Positions 41,842 through 50,693 of a stretch of 64,000 bases of DNA are shown here, one piece after another. A program made the translations under genes and the position numbers. Numbering within the stretch: position 1 is the first letter of the stretch; each line of letters opens with the position of its first letter. The DNA is from an uncultured bacterium (lineage in GTDB: Bacteria > Cyanobacteriota > Vampirovibrionia > Gastranaerophilales > Gastranaerophilaceae), in the NCBI GenBank assembly GCA_902475545.1, contig CABRZP010000010.1, forward strand, positions 1-64,000. Direction: 5' to 3'. The notes below the pieces were generated by a model, which made no database searches, was not told the DNA's origin, and worked only from the letters and a program-made list of their open reading frames with translations.

Positions 41842-42594
41842 TTGACAGTAAAACTGGCAATTACAGGAAAAGGCGGAAGCGGTAAAACAACAATAGTTAA
41901 GGCATTTATGCAGATTTTTCGTGAAATGTTTCCGGAAAAATCTATATTGTTATTCGATAATGATTTGACAAGTGAATTAGGTCATAGCTTTGGCTTGGAT
42001 ATAAGAAATACTATTTACGGTATTAGAAGCGGTAAACATGAATATAAAACAGGTATTCCTGAAGATATGACTAAGCAGGAGTTTATCGAATGGGCAATGG
42101 AAGATATTCTGGTTCCTCTTGATGATAATACAGATATTATTGTTTCGTGGCTTGTTGGTTCAAAGGATTGCAGATGTCCTGTGACAAAACAAATTAATGA
42201 CGCTCTTGTGAAACTTATTAATCGTTATGATATTGTAATTTTTGATTGTGAATTTGATTTGAAATATTTAAATCAACTTGTTGACGTAGAGATTGATTCT
42301 ACAATTATTGTTGGAAAACCTTCTGAGGAATCTGCACATCTTGCCAAACGTATTGAAGAATTTAGTTCTAAATATTCAGCAGGCAGTCAATTAGGTGTTG
42401 TTATCAATAAGGTTGATAATGATAATCTCGCATCTGTTTATGAATTGTTGAAAAAATATGACTTAGATGTTCTTGGTGTAATTCCTTTTGATAAAACATT
42501 GAAAGAAAATTCTATATCCAAAGAATCAAAAGTTGTTCAAGATGCAATTAAGGAATTTTATTTTAGATTAAATCTACCTCAGTTAAAACAATAG
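41842..42594 (+). CDS. CooC/MinD-like P-loop ATPase
   Basis: A 250-aa SIMIBI ATPase. The deviant Walker A GKGGSGKTT is at residues 9-17, with FDCEFD as Walker B and VINKVD as the guanine/adenine-type motif. A central CRCP pair could bind a metal. It resembles CooC, which loads nickel into CO dehydrogenase, more than ParA or MinD. The start is TTG with GAGG upstream, 2 bp after the previous stop, so translation is coupled. No CODH/ACS gene is in the window, so the client is unknown. Confidence 0.75.
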   Translation: MTVKLAITGKGGSGKTTIVKAFMQIFREMFPEKSILLFDNDLTSELGHSFGLDIRNTIYGIRSGKHEYKTGIPEDMTKQEFIEWAMEDILVPLDDNTDIIVSWLVGSKDCRCPVTKQINDALVKLINRYDIVIFDCEFDLKYLNQLVDVEIDSTIIVGKPSEESAHLAKRIEEFSSKYSAGSQLGVVINKVDNDNLASVYELLKKYDLDVLGVIPFDKTLKENSISKESKVVQDAIKEFYFRLNLPQLKQ

Positions 42595-42601
42595 GAGTTT
42601 T

Positions 42602-43438
42602 ATGGCACAAATTTTAGACGGTAAAAAATTAAGAGATAAAATATTAGAAGATTTGCGAATTAAGCTTGAAAAATTTTCTGTTAAGCCTACTCTTGTTGTT
42701 ATTCTTGTTGGTGAAAATCCTGCAAGTAAGATTTATGTTAATAATAAGAAAAAAACAGCTGAAAAACTTGGTATAAATTCTGAAGTCATCAATTATCCGT
42801 CAAACATTTCTGAAACAGAACTTTTGGAAAAGATTGACGAATTAAATAATAATAAATCAGTTACGGCTATTCTTGTTCAATTACCTTTACCTGAGCATAT
42901 TTCAAAAGAAAATGTTATGAACAAAATTTTACCGGAAAAAGATGTAGATGGTTTTACACCTTATAATTTTGGTAAATTATTTTCAGGTGAAGTTCCGACT
43001 GTATATCCTTGTACTCCAAAGGGAATTCTGCTTTTACTGGATGAATATGGTATTGATCCTGCGGGGCAGCATGTTGTAATTGTCGGTAGATCAAATATAG
43101 TTGGCAGACCTCTTTCTCAAATGATGCTAAACCGTAATGCTACAGTAACAGTTTGTCACAGCAAAACAAAAAATCTTGAACAAATAATAAAAACTGCAGA
43201 TATATTGATTTCTGCAGTGGGGAAAAATATTATAGAAGGGAAAATGTTAAAATCTGATTGTGTGGTAGTAGATGTTGGGATTTTCAAAGATGAAAACGGG
43301 AAAACCCGTGGAGACGTAGACTTTGAAAGTGCATCCCAAATTGCATCATACATATCACCTGTTCCCGGTGGTGTAGGACCAATGACTATTGCGTCATTGA
43401 TGCTTAATACTGTTGAACTTTTTGAAAAGCAGCAGTAA
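42602..43438 (+). CDS. folD: Bifunctional methylenetetrahydrofolate dehydrogenase/cyclohydrolase
   Basis: A 278-aa FolD. Catalytic YVNNKKKTAEKLG (family YVxxKxK) is near residues 43-55. The binding block LVQLPLPEHI, then EKDVDGFTPYN, GRSNIVGRPLSQMML and the C-terminal PVPGGVGPMTIASLM are all conserved. It interconverts methylene-, methenyl- and formyl-THF. AGGAG precedes the ATG, 7 bp after the ATPase gene. It is the last gene of the rplI unit. Confidence 0.97.
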   Translation: MAQILDGKKLRDKILEDLRIKLEKFSVKPTLVVILVGENPASKIYVNNKKKTAEKLGINSEVINYPSNISETELLEKIDELNNNKSVTAILVQLPLPEHISKENVMNKILPEKDVDGFTPYNFGKLFSGEVPTVYPCTPKGILLLLDEYGIDPAGQHVVIVGRSNIVGRPLSQMMLNRNATVTVCHSKTKNLEQIIKTADILISAVGKNIIEGKMLKSDCVVVDVGIFKDENGKTRGDVDFESASQIASYISPVPGGVGPMTIASLMLNTVELFEKQQ

Positions 43439-43448
43439 TTATTATTTA

Positions 43449-43775
43449 TTAACCACCTGAAGCTAAGTTTAAAGTACAGCTTGTTTTGATGTTGTTGTTT
43501 ACAAGTGTTTTTAAAGATGAAATTTCGTTTTCAATTACAGTCATTTGCGAATCTAAAGAATCTTTTTCTGTTTGTAATTGTTCGTCTAATTGTTCATAGT
43601 ATAGATATGTTGCGTTTTCGTCGTAATTCTCTCCTTCAGGAGTACTTTTTCTAACAGCTTCCATTTGTGCTGTTGCGTATTGAATGTCGTTTTGAATACC
43701 AATCATTTGATATTGTAAAAAGTTTTTCTGTAAAGTCAATAAACTCTTTTGACTTGCTAATGCTAAAAATGCCAT
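43449..43775 (-). CDS. Small coiled-coil protein, unknown
   Basis: A 108-aa helical protein (MAFLALASQKSLLTLQKNFL, then a Gln/Glu-rich coil around 60-95). I chose ATG 43775 because AAGGAGA is directly upstream; a longer frame to 43955 adds a Lys-rich, unlikely N-terminus. No family is recognised. Confidence 0.55.
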   Translation of the reverse strand: MAFLALASQKSLLTLQKNFLQYQMIGIQNDIQYATAQMEAVRKSTPEGENYDENATYLYYEQLDEQLQTEKDSLDSQMTVIENEISSLKTLVNNNIKTSCTLNLASGG

Positions 43776-43958
43776 ATCTCGTCTCCTTATTTTTAAAGTT
43801 CTCTCTTCTATATAAAGTTTTTTCAAAATGATGAATTTCAGAAAAGTTTTTATTTGTAACATTTGTTTACAATTGTAATGTGAGACTATTCTGTTATTGA
43901 ATATAAAATTTTTTGATTTTAGGTATTCTTTTAAGGCTACAAAAGAAAGGAGCAAATA

Positions 43959-45254
43959 ATGACCTTTAATCCATTAAAAGAAAAAGGAATACATCCTGAA
44001 AAACAATTAAGAATCTGGCATGATATTGCACACCGCCATTTTAATAAAACAGAAGTAGATTGCTATACCAGAACCAGACAAATTTTAATGAATGGTATTG
44101 AAGTTGAAGCCTGGAATTTTAAACACAGTTTTGCAAGATTTACCGATGATGAAGAAACAAAAATGTTTCTTGCAATGACAAGACGTATAGAAGATATGCA
44201 GCAATCGACTGTAAATTGGCTTTCTCCTGCTGATCAATCAGTATTAGAAACTACATTAGGATACGAGCAGGTTGCAGTTGATTTAACCGCATGGCTTGCT
44301 CAGAATGAACCTGATCCGTATGTTAAAGAAACTTTTGATTTCGGATTACTGGAAGATTTTGATCACCTATATAGATATAGTCAATGGGCTTACATGGAAC
44401 ATGGGATTTCTCCGAATGAAATTTTACAAGGACAAACTGATGTTATTCTAAGTCGTCCAACACAATATCATCACAATGATAATATATTGAGATTACGTAA
44501 ACCTTATGATAAAGAAACCGCATTACCTCAAACAAAAATAAATATTTTAACTCTTGTTGCAGGTGAGCAGCAAACTCATAATTATTATGCCGAACATGGT
44601 ATGGAATATGGAAATGATTGTTTAAGGGAAACTTATGCTGAAATTAAAGACGTGGAAGAGGAACATGTTACTATGTATGAGTCTTTAATTGACCCTACTG
44701 AATCTTTATATGAAAAATTATTACTCCATGAATTTATGGAAGTTTGTACATATTACAATTGTTTAGAAGACGAAAAGAATGAAATGATAAGACCAATATG
44801 GGAAGAATTTTTAGACTACGAATTAGGACATCTTGCAATTGCTTCACAATTATTTAAAAAGCATGAAGGCAGAGATCCAGAAGAAGTTGTCGGTTCTGAA
44901 ATAGTTTATCCTTGCAGGTTTATGTCACAAAAAGAATATGTATCAAATATACTTGTAAACGAAATTGATAAACGTTTAGGTATGGATAAGGATTATACTA
45001 CAGTGAAAAAACTTCCTGAAGATTGGCCAAGTTATGAAGTTCAAGACACAGTTAACGATGAAGGTTCTCCGACAGAAAGAACTATTCAGCTTATAACAAC
45101 GCTAAAAGATAGAGATTTAGTTACAGCTTCAGAGTCTCTAAAAAAAGAAATTCCAAAACTTCTTCAAAAAGCTTTGGAGCCGAAATCACAAGCTCCTGAT
45201 ACTGTGACAGTTGAAGAATATAAAGAAATGAATGAATATCAATTTGAATTTTAA
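43959..45254 (+). CDS. Large ferritin-like (di-iron four-helix) protein, putative
   Basis: A 431-aa helical protein. Several helices carry metal-type ExxH or E/H pairs: GEQQTHNYY, EEEHVTMYE, LLHEFMEVCTYY and YELGHLAIASQ (about residues 200-310), spaced as in ferritin-like di-iron proteins. The N-terminal half may hold a second, degenerate helix bundle (FARFTDDEETKMFLAM). I do not know the exact family. In an anaerobe with rubrerythrin, a peroxide or iron role is plausible. AAAGGAG precedes the ATG, and a terminator follows. Confidence 0.55.
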   Translation: MTFNPLKEKGIHPEKQLRIWHDIAHRHFNKTEVDCYTRTRQILMNGIEVEAWNFKHSFARFTDDEETKMFLAMTRRIEDMQQSTVNWLSPADQSVLETTLGYEQVAVDLTAWLAQNEPDPYVKETFDFGLLEDFDHLYRYSQWAYMEHGISPNEILQGQTDVILSRPTQYHHNDNILRLRKPYDKETALPQTKINILTLVAGEQQTHNYYAEHGMEYGNDCLRETYAEIKDVEEEHVTMYESLIDPTESLYEKLLLHEFMEVCTYYNCLEDEKNEMIRPIWEEFLDYELGHLAIASQLFKKHEGRDPEEVVGSEIVYPCRFMSQKEYVSNILVNEIDKRLGMDKDYTTVKKLPEDWPSYEVQDTVNDEGSPTERTIQLITTLKDRDLVTASESLKKEIPKLLQKALEPKSQAPDTVTVEEYKEMNEYQFEF

Positions 45255-45258
45255 CCGT

Positions 45259-45290
45259 AAAAAGAGGGATTATTTTAATCCCTCTTTTTT
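45259..45290 (+). terminator. Terminator after the ferritin-like gene
   Basis: AAAGAGGGATTA..TAATCCCTCTTT stem with a T run. Confidence 0.92.
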
Positions 45291-45314
45291 GTACGAATTT
45301 AATAATGTTTTGTC

Positions 45315-45335
45315 ATTCTGAACTTATTTCAGAAT
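45315..45335. repeat. REP-like hairpin
   Basis: ATTCTGAA-CTTAT-TTCAGAAT. It has the same core as hairpins inside elements A and B, here as a solitary unit between two genes. Confidence 0.7.
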
Positions 45336-45349
45336 TTCTATCTGTAACT

Positions 45350-45685
45350 TTATTCAATTTTAGACAGTCCGATAGAGAATACCGATATTAGTACAGATGC
45401 CAGTAATGCACTCCAGAAGCCGTCAACATTGATTCCCGGAACTAAATATGCTGCAAACATAAATAACAATGCATTGATTACAAGTGTGAAAATACCCAGT
45501 GTTAAAATGTTAATTGGCAGTGTTAATAATAGAATAAGAGGTTTGATAAAGGCATTAATCAAAGCAATAACTACAACTGCAATTAATGCTGCCCAGATAT
45601 TCTGTACATCAAAACCGGGAATAATCCATCCGACAAACATAATAATTAGTGCGAAAACAAGCCATTTTAAAATCATTGATATCAT
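45350..45685 (-). CDS. YvlD/phage-holin-4-like membrane protein
   Basis: A 111-aa protein with four hydrophobic helices. The pattern VGWIIPGFDVQNIWAALIAV, then NAFIKPLILLLTLPINILTL and YLVPGINVDGFWSALLASV, is typical of the YvlD family (Pfam phage holin 4-2 superfamily). The function is unsettled; the holin name does not imply a prophage here. AAGGAGA precedes the ATG. Confidence 0.88.
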   Translation of the reverse strand: MISMILKWLVFALIIMFVGWIIPGFDVQNIWAALIAVVVIALINAFIKPLILLLTLPINILTLGIFTLVINALLFMFAAYLVPGINVDGFWSALLASVLISVFSIGLSKIE

Positions 45686-45800
45686 AGACGCTTTCTCCTT
45701 TTGTTAAAAGTTTAAAATTTTGAAATGGCAATTTCAATGTCCAAAAGTATAATATAAATTATTTTTTCTTGTCCTATAAGTTAATATTAATTATATTTAT

Positions 45801-47603
45801 TTAGATAAGATCATCAATAATATCCAGTTTAGTTAAGTCTATTGGTAAAGTGAAACCAAATGTTGAACCATGGTTTGGCTGTGAATTAACAAAAACATGA
45901 CCCTGATGGTGTTTTTCAATAGTTGTTTTAACCAGATGAAGACCCAGTCCGGTACCTTTAACACTATGGGTTTTGTTTTCTACACGATAGAATCTTTCAA
46001 AAACTTTTTTCTGGAATTCCGGAGCAATCCCAATACCTTCATCTCTGACTGTAACAACGATTTGATTATTAGGGGTATCTGAATATAATTTTACTTTTAT
46101 TGTAGAATTCTGCGGAGCATATTTTATTGCATTTGAAAGATAATTTGTTAATGCTCTTGCGATACTGTCATAATTAAACATTAATAACGGAATATTTTCT
46201 TCTTTTTCGGTTTGAATAGTTAAATTGTGTTCTTTTAACAAGACTTCTACCTGAGAAACGCAGGCATCAACTAATTGAGAAATATCATTTTCAGATTTTT
46301 CGATTTTAGCATTGGAATCAAGTCTCGAAAAATCAAGAATATCATTTACCATACTATTTAAACGAATTATTTCAGTATTTAATGTTCCAATGAATTCTTT
46401 TTTAGTTTCTTCGTCAAATTCTTCTCCATAGTTGTATAGAGTATCAATATAACTTCTTAATACAGTAACCGGAGTTCTTAATTCATGAGAAACATTTGAT
46501 ATAAATTGAGATTTCATTTGATCCATTTCAGTTTCTCTCGTGACATCAATCAGTACAATTATGTATCCAACGTAATCTCTATTTTTAGTAAACATTGGAG
46601 ATATAATTGCTTTTAAAATTCTTCCGTCAAGAGTTATGTTGAATGTAATCGGGCTTGAGGATTTTTCTTCAAGTGATAATTTTTTGTACTCTTCGATTTT
46701 TTCGTTAAAACAATATTCGCCTTGAGTATCAACATAATTTTGTATATTGGTGTTTAATAATTGATCATCTTCAAGTTCAAGAAGTTCTTTTGCGTGATCA
46801 TTAATTAATACTACAGTATCGTTGTTATCGCATACAACAACTCCGTTAACAATACTCATTAAAACGGCTTCTAATTTGTTTCTTTCAAGTGTTAATTGTT
46901 CAATATTTTGTTCTTCGTAAATATTTAATCTTGTGGACATGTCGTTAAAAGAGTTAAACAATTCTTTTACTTCATCACTAACTTCTTTTTCTTCAATTTT
47001 ATAACCGAATTCGCCTGAAGAAATTTTGTGAACACCTTCATGTAAAATTCGTAATTCTCTTGTTATAAGATAGGTATTTATTAATATAACGAATGCAAAA
47101 ACAAGCCAAACAATTATAAATACAAATAATATAGAAGCTCTTGTTGTAGATGAAACTTTTCCGACAATTGAACCTGAAAGACCAACCGTTACTGAACCGA
47201 TATTTGTATTATCCAAAACATTAATCATTGGGGATGTAACTGAAATATTAGGACGTTTGCTGTTTTGATGAGAATTATTTTGGGCTTTATATATCAAATC
47301 TCCTTTGGCATTATGAAATTCAATAAAAACAATGTCCTGATGTGATTTTAATATTGAATCAGAGTGAGATTTTAAAATTTCAAAGGTTTCTTTTTGCGAT
47401 ACATTTTTCGTCATATCAACACTTTCAATTGCAAGTGTTTTAGATATAACCTGACCAAAGTTTTGATAAACCTCGTTGAGATTTTTCTGAATATTTACGG
47501 TTGCAAAAATTGCAATTGCCATAATTAGCAGAGTACTCAAAATTAAACCGAAAATAATTAAACGGTTTTGTGTAGTATTGCTCATCTTCCGATTTTCTCT
47601 CAT
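45801..47603 (-). CDS. Orphan sensor histidine kinase (NblS/WalK/PhoR-like)
   Basis: A 600-aa kinase. Domains in order: TM1 (about 14-36), extracytoplasmic sensor (about 37-158), TM2 (about 160-183), HAMP (about 185-235), PAS (about 250-350), HisKA with phospho-acceptor H373 in NVSHELRTP, and HATPase (N-box NYLSNAIKYAP; DEGIGI; GTGLGLHLV). This matches WalK and cyanobacterial NblS/Hik33. No response regulator is adjacent. It is predicted to be leaderless from TGg-TATAAT (47615-47610); the ATG at 47585 is a less likely start. Confidence 0.9.
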   Translation of the reverse strand: MRENRKMSNTTQNRLIIFGLILSTLLIMAIAIFATVNIQKNLNEVYQNFGQVISKTLAIESVDMTKNVSQKETFEILKSHSDSILKSHQDIVFIEFHNAKGDLIYKAQNNSHQNSKRPNISVTSPMINVLDNTNIGSVTVGLSGSIVGKVSSTTRASILFVFIIVWLVFAFVILINTYLITRELRILHEGVHKISSGEFGYKIEEKEVSDEVKELFNSFNDMSTRLNIYEEQNIEQLTLERNKLEAVLMSIVNGVVVCDNNDTVVLINDHAKELLELEDDQLLNTNIQNYVDTQGEYCFNEKIEEYKKLSLEEKSSSPITFNITLDGRILKAIISPMFTKNRDYVGYIIVLIDVTRETEMDQMKSQFISNVSHELRTPVTVLRSYIDTLYNYGEEFDEETKKEFIGTLNTEIIRLNSMVNDILDFSRLDSNAKIEKSENDISQLVDACVSQVEVLLKEHNLTIQTEKEENIPLLMFNYDSIARALTNYLSNAIKYAPQNSTIKVKLYSDTPNNQIVVTVRDEGIGIAPEFQKKVFERFYRVENKTHSVKGTGLGLHLVKTTIEKHHQGHVFVNSQPNHGSTFGFTLPIDLTKLDIIDDLI

Positions 47604-47609
47604 AAAATT

Positions 47610-47615
47610 ATTATA
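47610..47615 (-). promoter_or_regulatory. Extended -10 of the leaderless kinase gene
   Basis: TGgTATAAT on the minus strand; the last T is six bases before ATG 47603. Confidence 0.65.
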
Positions 47616-47772
47616 CCACTTTAAAAATAATTTAATAGTATATTAAATTTTAGAAATCAGATAGCGATTTTTATAATTTGTAGTTTTGTAAACTTTTTTT
47701 ATGTAAATTTAGCAATTTTTTTTATCTTTTATTTTAGTATAGTTGTAGAAAAACAATTAAAGAAGGTTAAAT

Positions 47773-48696
47773 ATGTCAACAATTCAAACATCGAATGGTA
47801 CCCAGTATGAAACTCCGGGATTTTGGCCATCAGCTGGAGCTTTTTTAGCCGGTAGTGCAACTCAAAGCTGTGTTATGCAAGGTCAAAGCATTATAGCTTC
47901 TCCTGCAATGAAAAAAATGAAAAAATTAAATGAAACTATAGACACAGTTCAAATTCAAAAACATTTAAAAGAGGCAATGGAAAAATCCGGAATGGCACAA
48001 AAAGGTGTTAAGTTTGTCGATTATACAGGTACTCCTCCGGTAAAACTTCATGATGTTGTTCAAGCAGAGGTTAAAAAATTAACTGAAAGTTTGAGTGATG
48101 TAAGTAAACCTTTTGGTAAAAAAGTAAAAGAATGGGGAAATTTTGTAAAAAATTTCAAAGATAAAATCATGCTTACAATGATTAAGAATGGAGATAATGC
48201 AGGTTTTGTTCCTAAATCAAACTCTGTTCATATTAATGTTGAAAAACTTGGTACATCAGGTTTCCACGAAATTGGTCACGCAATAAATTATAATAGCAGC
48301 AAATTCTGGAAAACAATGCAAAAAATGAGAGTTCCTATGATGAAAGTGGCAGCATTTTTACCTCTTGTAGCATTATTTAAACGTAAAAAAGCTGAAGGAG
48401 AAGAACCTAAAGGCAGATTTGATATTGTAACTACATTTATTAAAGAAAATGTTGGAAAACTTACATCTTTAGCATTTGTTCCAATTATTCTTGAAGAATT
48501 AAAAGCTTCTGCAAGAGGTAATAAATTGGCAAAAGAACTTTGCTCTCCTGAACTTCATAAAAAGGTAGTTAAATCTAACAGATATGGTGCTTTAACTTAT
48601 GTTGCTATGGGTGTATTTGCAGGAGTTGCAGCATTTGCAGCAAATAAAGTTCGTGATGCAATAGCAAAACCTGAAGAAATTCGCTATGCTGCATAG
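47773..48696 (+). CDS. Predicted membrane-associated zincin, unknown family
   Basis: A 307-aa protein. GTSGFHEIGHAINYNSS near residues 158-174 is an HExxH zinc-protease-like motif. Two hydrophobic stretches follow (about 193-202 and 275-293). IILEELKASARGNKLA about 75 residues after the motif has an ExxA-like candidate for the third ligand. It is lysine-rich, with no N-terminal signal. AAGAAGG precedes the ATG, and it has its own terminator. Substrate unknown; it differs in sequence from the other HExxH protein here. Confidence 0.58.
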   Translation: MSTIQTSNGTQYETPGFWPSAGAFLAGSATQSCVMQGQSIIASPAMKKMKKLNETIDTVQIQKHLKEAMEKSGMAQKGVKFVDYTGTPPVKLHDVVQAEVKKLTESLSDVSKPFGKKVKEWGNFVKNFKDKIMLTMIKNGDNAGFVPKSNSVHINVEKLGTSGFHEIGHAINYNSSKFWKTMQKMRVPMMKVAAFLPLVALFKRKKAEGEEPKGRFDIVTTFIKENVGKLTSLAFVPIILEELKASARGNKLAKELCSPELHKKVVKSNRYGALTYVAMGVFAGVAAFAANKVRDAIAKPEEIRYAA

Positions 48697-48706
48697 TTAA
48701 ATAAAG

Positions 48707-48740
48707 AAAAAGAACGGTATTTAATACCGTTCTTTTTTTT
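48707..48740 (+). terminator. Terminator after the zincin gene
   Basis: AGAACGGTATT/AATACCGTTCT stem with a long T run. Confidence 0.92.
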
Positions 48741-48755
48741 GTGATTTTAAGGCAA

Positions 48756-48790
48756 AAAAATAAGTTCCATATTTTCGGGAACTTATTTTT
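48756..48790 (-). terminator. Terminator of the small minus-strand gene
   Basis: AAAAATAAGTTCC / GGAACTTATTTTT, a 13-bp stem with T run on either strand. Confidence 0.85.
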
Positions 48791-48802
48791 ATAATTTAAC
48801 TT

Positions 48803-49129
48803 TTATTTTAATAGTTTTGCAAAACCTTTGATTGCATGTCCAATACCGTATACTGCAACACCAAGACCCGGTATAGGGATAGGTGCAAATGAAGCGATAG
48901 TTCCGGCTAATGCAGGCAGTTCATCTTTAGTAAATTTTAAATTTTTTACTTCTTTTGCCACACCTTTTGTTTTAGCTCCAAATCTGATTATTAGATTTTT
49001 TGATGTTGTTGAATTTTTGCCATTTTGCCAACCTGTTTTGAGAGCAGTATAAACTCTTTTGTTTGTCCTTGCTAAATCAGAAGGAACTACTTTTGACAAT
49101 GTAGATTTTATTGCGTGAATTGATACCAT
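48803..49129 (-). CDS. Small basic protein with a Gly/Pro-rich hydrophobic end
   Basis: A 108-aa protein. The N-terminal 70 residues are Lys-rich and helical. The C-terminal ALAGTIASFAPIPIPGLGVA (about 75-95) is a Gly/Pro-containing hydrophobic segment, ending in a Lys tail. This may be membrane-active or membrane-anchored; no family is recognised. AAAGGGA precedes the ATG. Confidence 0.55.
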   Translation of the reverse strand: MVSIHAIKSTLSKVVPSDLARTNKRVYTALKTGWQNGKNSTTSKNLIIRFGAKTKGVAKEVKNLKFTKDELPALAGTIASFAPIPIPGLGVAVYGIGHAIKGFAKLLK

Positions 49130-49219
49130 AATTTCTAATTTCCCTTTTAATCCCTTTATATTTATATAAAGTTTTTTTAGGTTGAAAATTGCTTATTGTA
49201 AAAAAATATATCATAATTG

Positions 49220-50308
49220 TTACCATACTTCAAAATATTTTCTTGCAAGTTCAATTTCTTGTTGTTTTTCCATTTTAGGATTTTCTATTTTTTCTTTTAA
49301 TATATAGTCAAAACATTTTTGATATTTTTCAGAGGGGGTTATCCCAAGCTGTTGTAAATCCTTACCATTGATTGTTGGTTTTATGTCTCTTAAATTGTCT
49401 AAATATTTTTCAACTGCTTTATTATTAATTGTTGCAAACATCAAAATTGATTCAAGATTTAAATTTTCGAAGTTTTTATAGATTTCAAAATCAGTATTAA
49501 AAGTTTTGGTTTTTAATAAATTAAAATCATCAACAATTTTTCTTTCGATTTTTGTCAATGGCAGTGAAGATATATCAGGAAGTAATCCTATATATATTAT
49601 CCAGATACAATTCGGTTTGTATTTGTTTATAAGATTTTCCAGATTTATGTTTGGCAATTCAAATTTTTGAGGAGCAATAAGTTTATAAATTTTTTGATTA
49701 ATAAATTGTTCGAATGCCTTTTGAGAATTTAAATTAAATGTTTCAATTAATTCTTTTTTTAATCTTTTGAATGACATATCGTAATTTATATTATCTAGAT
49801 ATTTATCTTGAAGTTTTTTTGAATGTTTATCCAATTCAAAATTAAATCGTACAGCAAATTTTAACGCCCTTACAATTCTTGTAGGGTCATCAATAAAACT
49901 GTTATCATGTAAAACTCTAAGAGTTTTGGTTTTTATATCTTCTAATCCGTTTGTATAATCAATGATTTCACCTGTTAATGTTGATTGAGCCATTGCATTG
50001 ATTGTAAAATCTCTGCGTAAAACATCTTCTTTTAATGAGCAGCCGATATTTTGAACAACAGGTAAATGTCCTTTTTGCGGATAAATTTCACTTCTTGTTG
50101 ATGCTATATCAATTTCTTCTTTGTTATATTTTATTCTAACTGTGCCAAAAGGTTCATTAATTTGAAGAATTTTTGCATCAGGAATGTTTTTAGCAAATTC
50201 AATTGCATTGCCAATGTATGTTATGTCAATATCAAAACTTGGCTGTCCTAGAATTTTATCTCTGACAACGCCTCCTATGTAATAAAGATTTTCATCAACG
50301 ATATTCAT
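49220..50308 (-). CDS. CCA-adding / poly(A) polymerase family nucleotidyltransferase
   Basis: A 362-aa class II nucleotidyltransferase. YIGGVVRDKILG at about 9-20 is the GG-x2-RD motif, SFDIDIT carries the metal-binding DxD, and RRDFTINAMA plus DDPTRIVRALKFAVRF are the B and D motifs. It could add CCA to tRNA or act as a poly(A) polymerase. The C-terminal part is shorter than in E. coli enzymes. ATG 50308 is preferred: TAAAAT (50321-50316) puts +1 one base upstream, and the longer frame to 50380 adds an unlikely N-terminus. Confidence 0.87.
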   Translation of the reverse strand: MNIVDENLYYIGGVVRDKILGQPSFDIDITYIGNAIEFAKNIPDAKILQINEPFGTVRIKYNKEEIDIASTRSEIYPQKGHLPVVQNIGCSLKEDVLRRDFTINAMAQSTLTGEIIDYTNGLEDIKTKTLRVLHDNSFIDDPTRIVRALKFAVRFNFELDKHSKKLQDKYLDNINYDMSFKRLKKELIETFNLNSQKAFEQFINQKIYKLIAPQKFELPNINLENLINKYKPNCIWIIYIGLLPDISSLPLTKIERKIVDDFNLLKTKTFNTDFEIYKNFENLNLESILMFATINNKAVEKYLDNLRDIKPTINGKDLQQLGITPSEKYQKCFDYILKEKIENPKMEKQQEIELARKYFEVW

Positions 50309-50425
50309 TGTATTTATTTTAGCAAAAATTATATAATAATTAAAGAAGTTATTATTGCAAAACTGTATTCTACTTGCCATATTTGTTAAGCTATAATAAA
50401 ATAATGTTATAAAAAGTGAGGAAAT

Positions 50426-50671
50426 ATGGCGAAATATAATATAAAAGTATGTATGGGAAGTTCATGTTTTGCACGTGGAAATCTGCAAAATTTGAGTTTC
50501 TTGGAAGAATATATAAAAGAGAATAATTTAGATGCAGATATTGAATTAATTGGCGGTTTATGCGAAGAAAAATGTGAATCCGGTCCAAATATTTATATAA
50601 ACGATAATTTCTATAATGAAGTTGATGAAGATAAATTAAAACAAATTTTAGAAGGTTTAATGATAAAATAA
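50426..50671 (+). CDS. Thioredoxin-like [2Fe-2S] ferredoxin (HfsA-like)
   Basis: An 81-aa protein of the NuoE/TRX-like ferredoxin fold. The four cluster cysteines are in CMGSSC and GLCEEKCESGP. It would pass electrons to or from the PAS-hydrogenase protein that follows 22 bp later. GAGGAAA precedes the ATG. It is first in a five-gene run. Confidence 0.85.
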   Translation: MAKYNIKVCMGSSCFARGNLQNLSFLEEYIKENNLDADIELIGGLCEEKCESGPNIYINDNFYNEVDEDKLKQILEGLMIK

Positions 50672-50693
50672 AAGCAAATTTAGGGGTTAAAAA

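Noticed and set aside
45350..45685. Prophage signal from a phage-holin-4-like protein
   Set aside because: YvlD-type proteins are chromosomal membrane proteins; no integrase, terminase, capsid or lysin genes are nearby.
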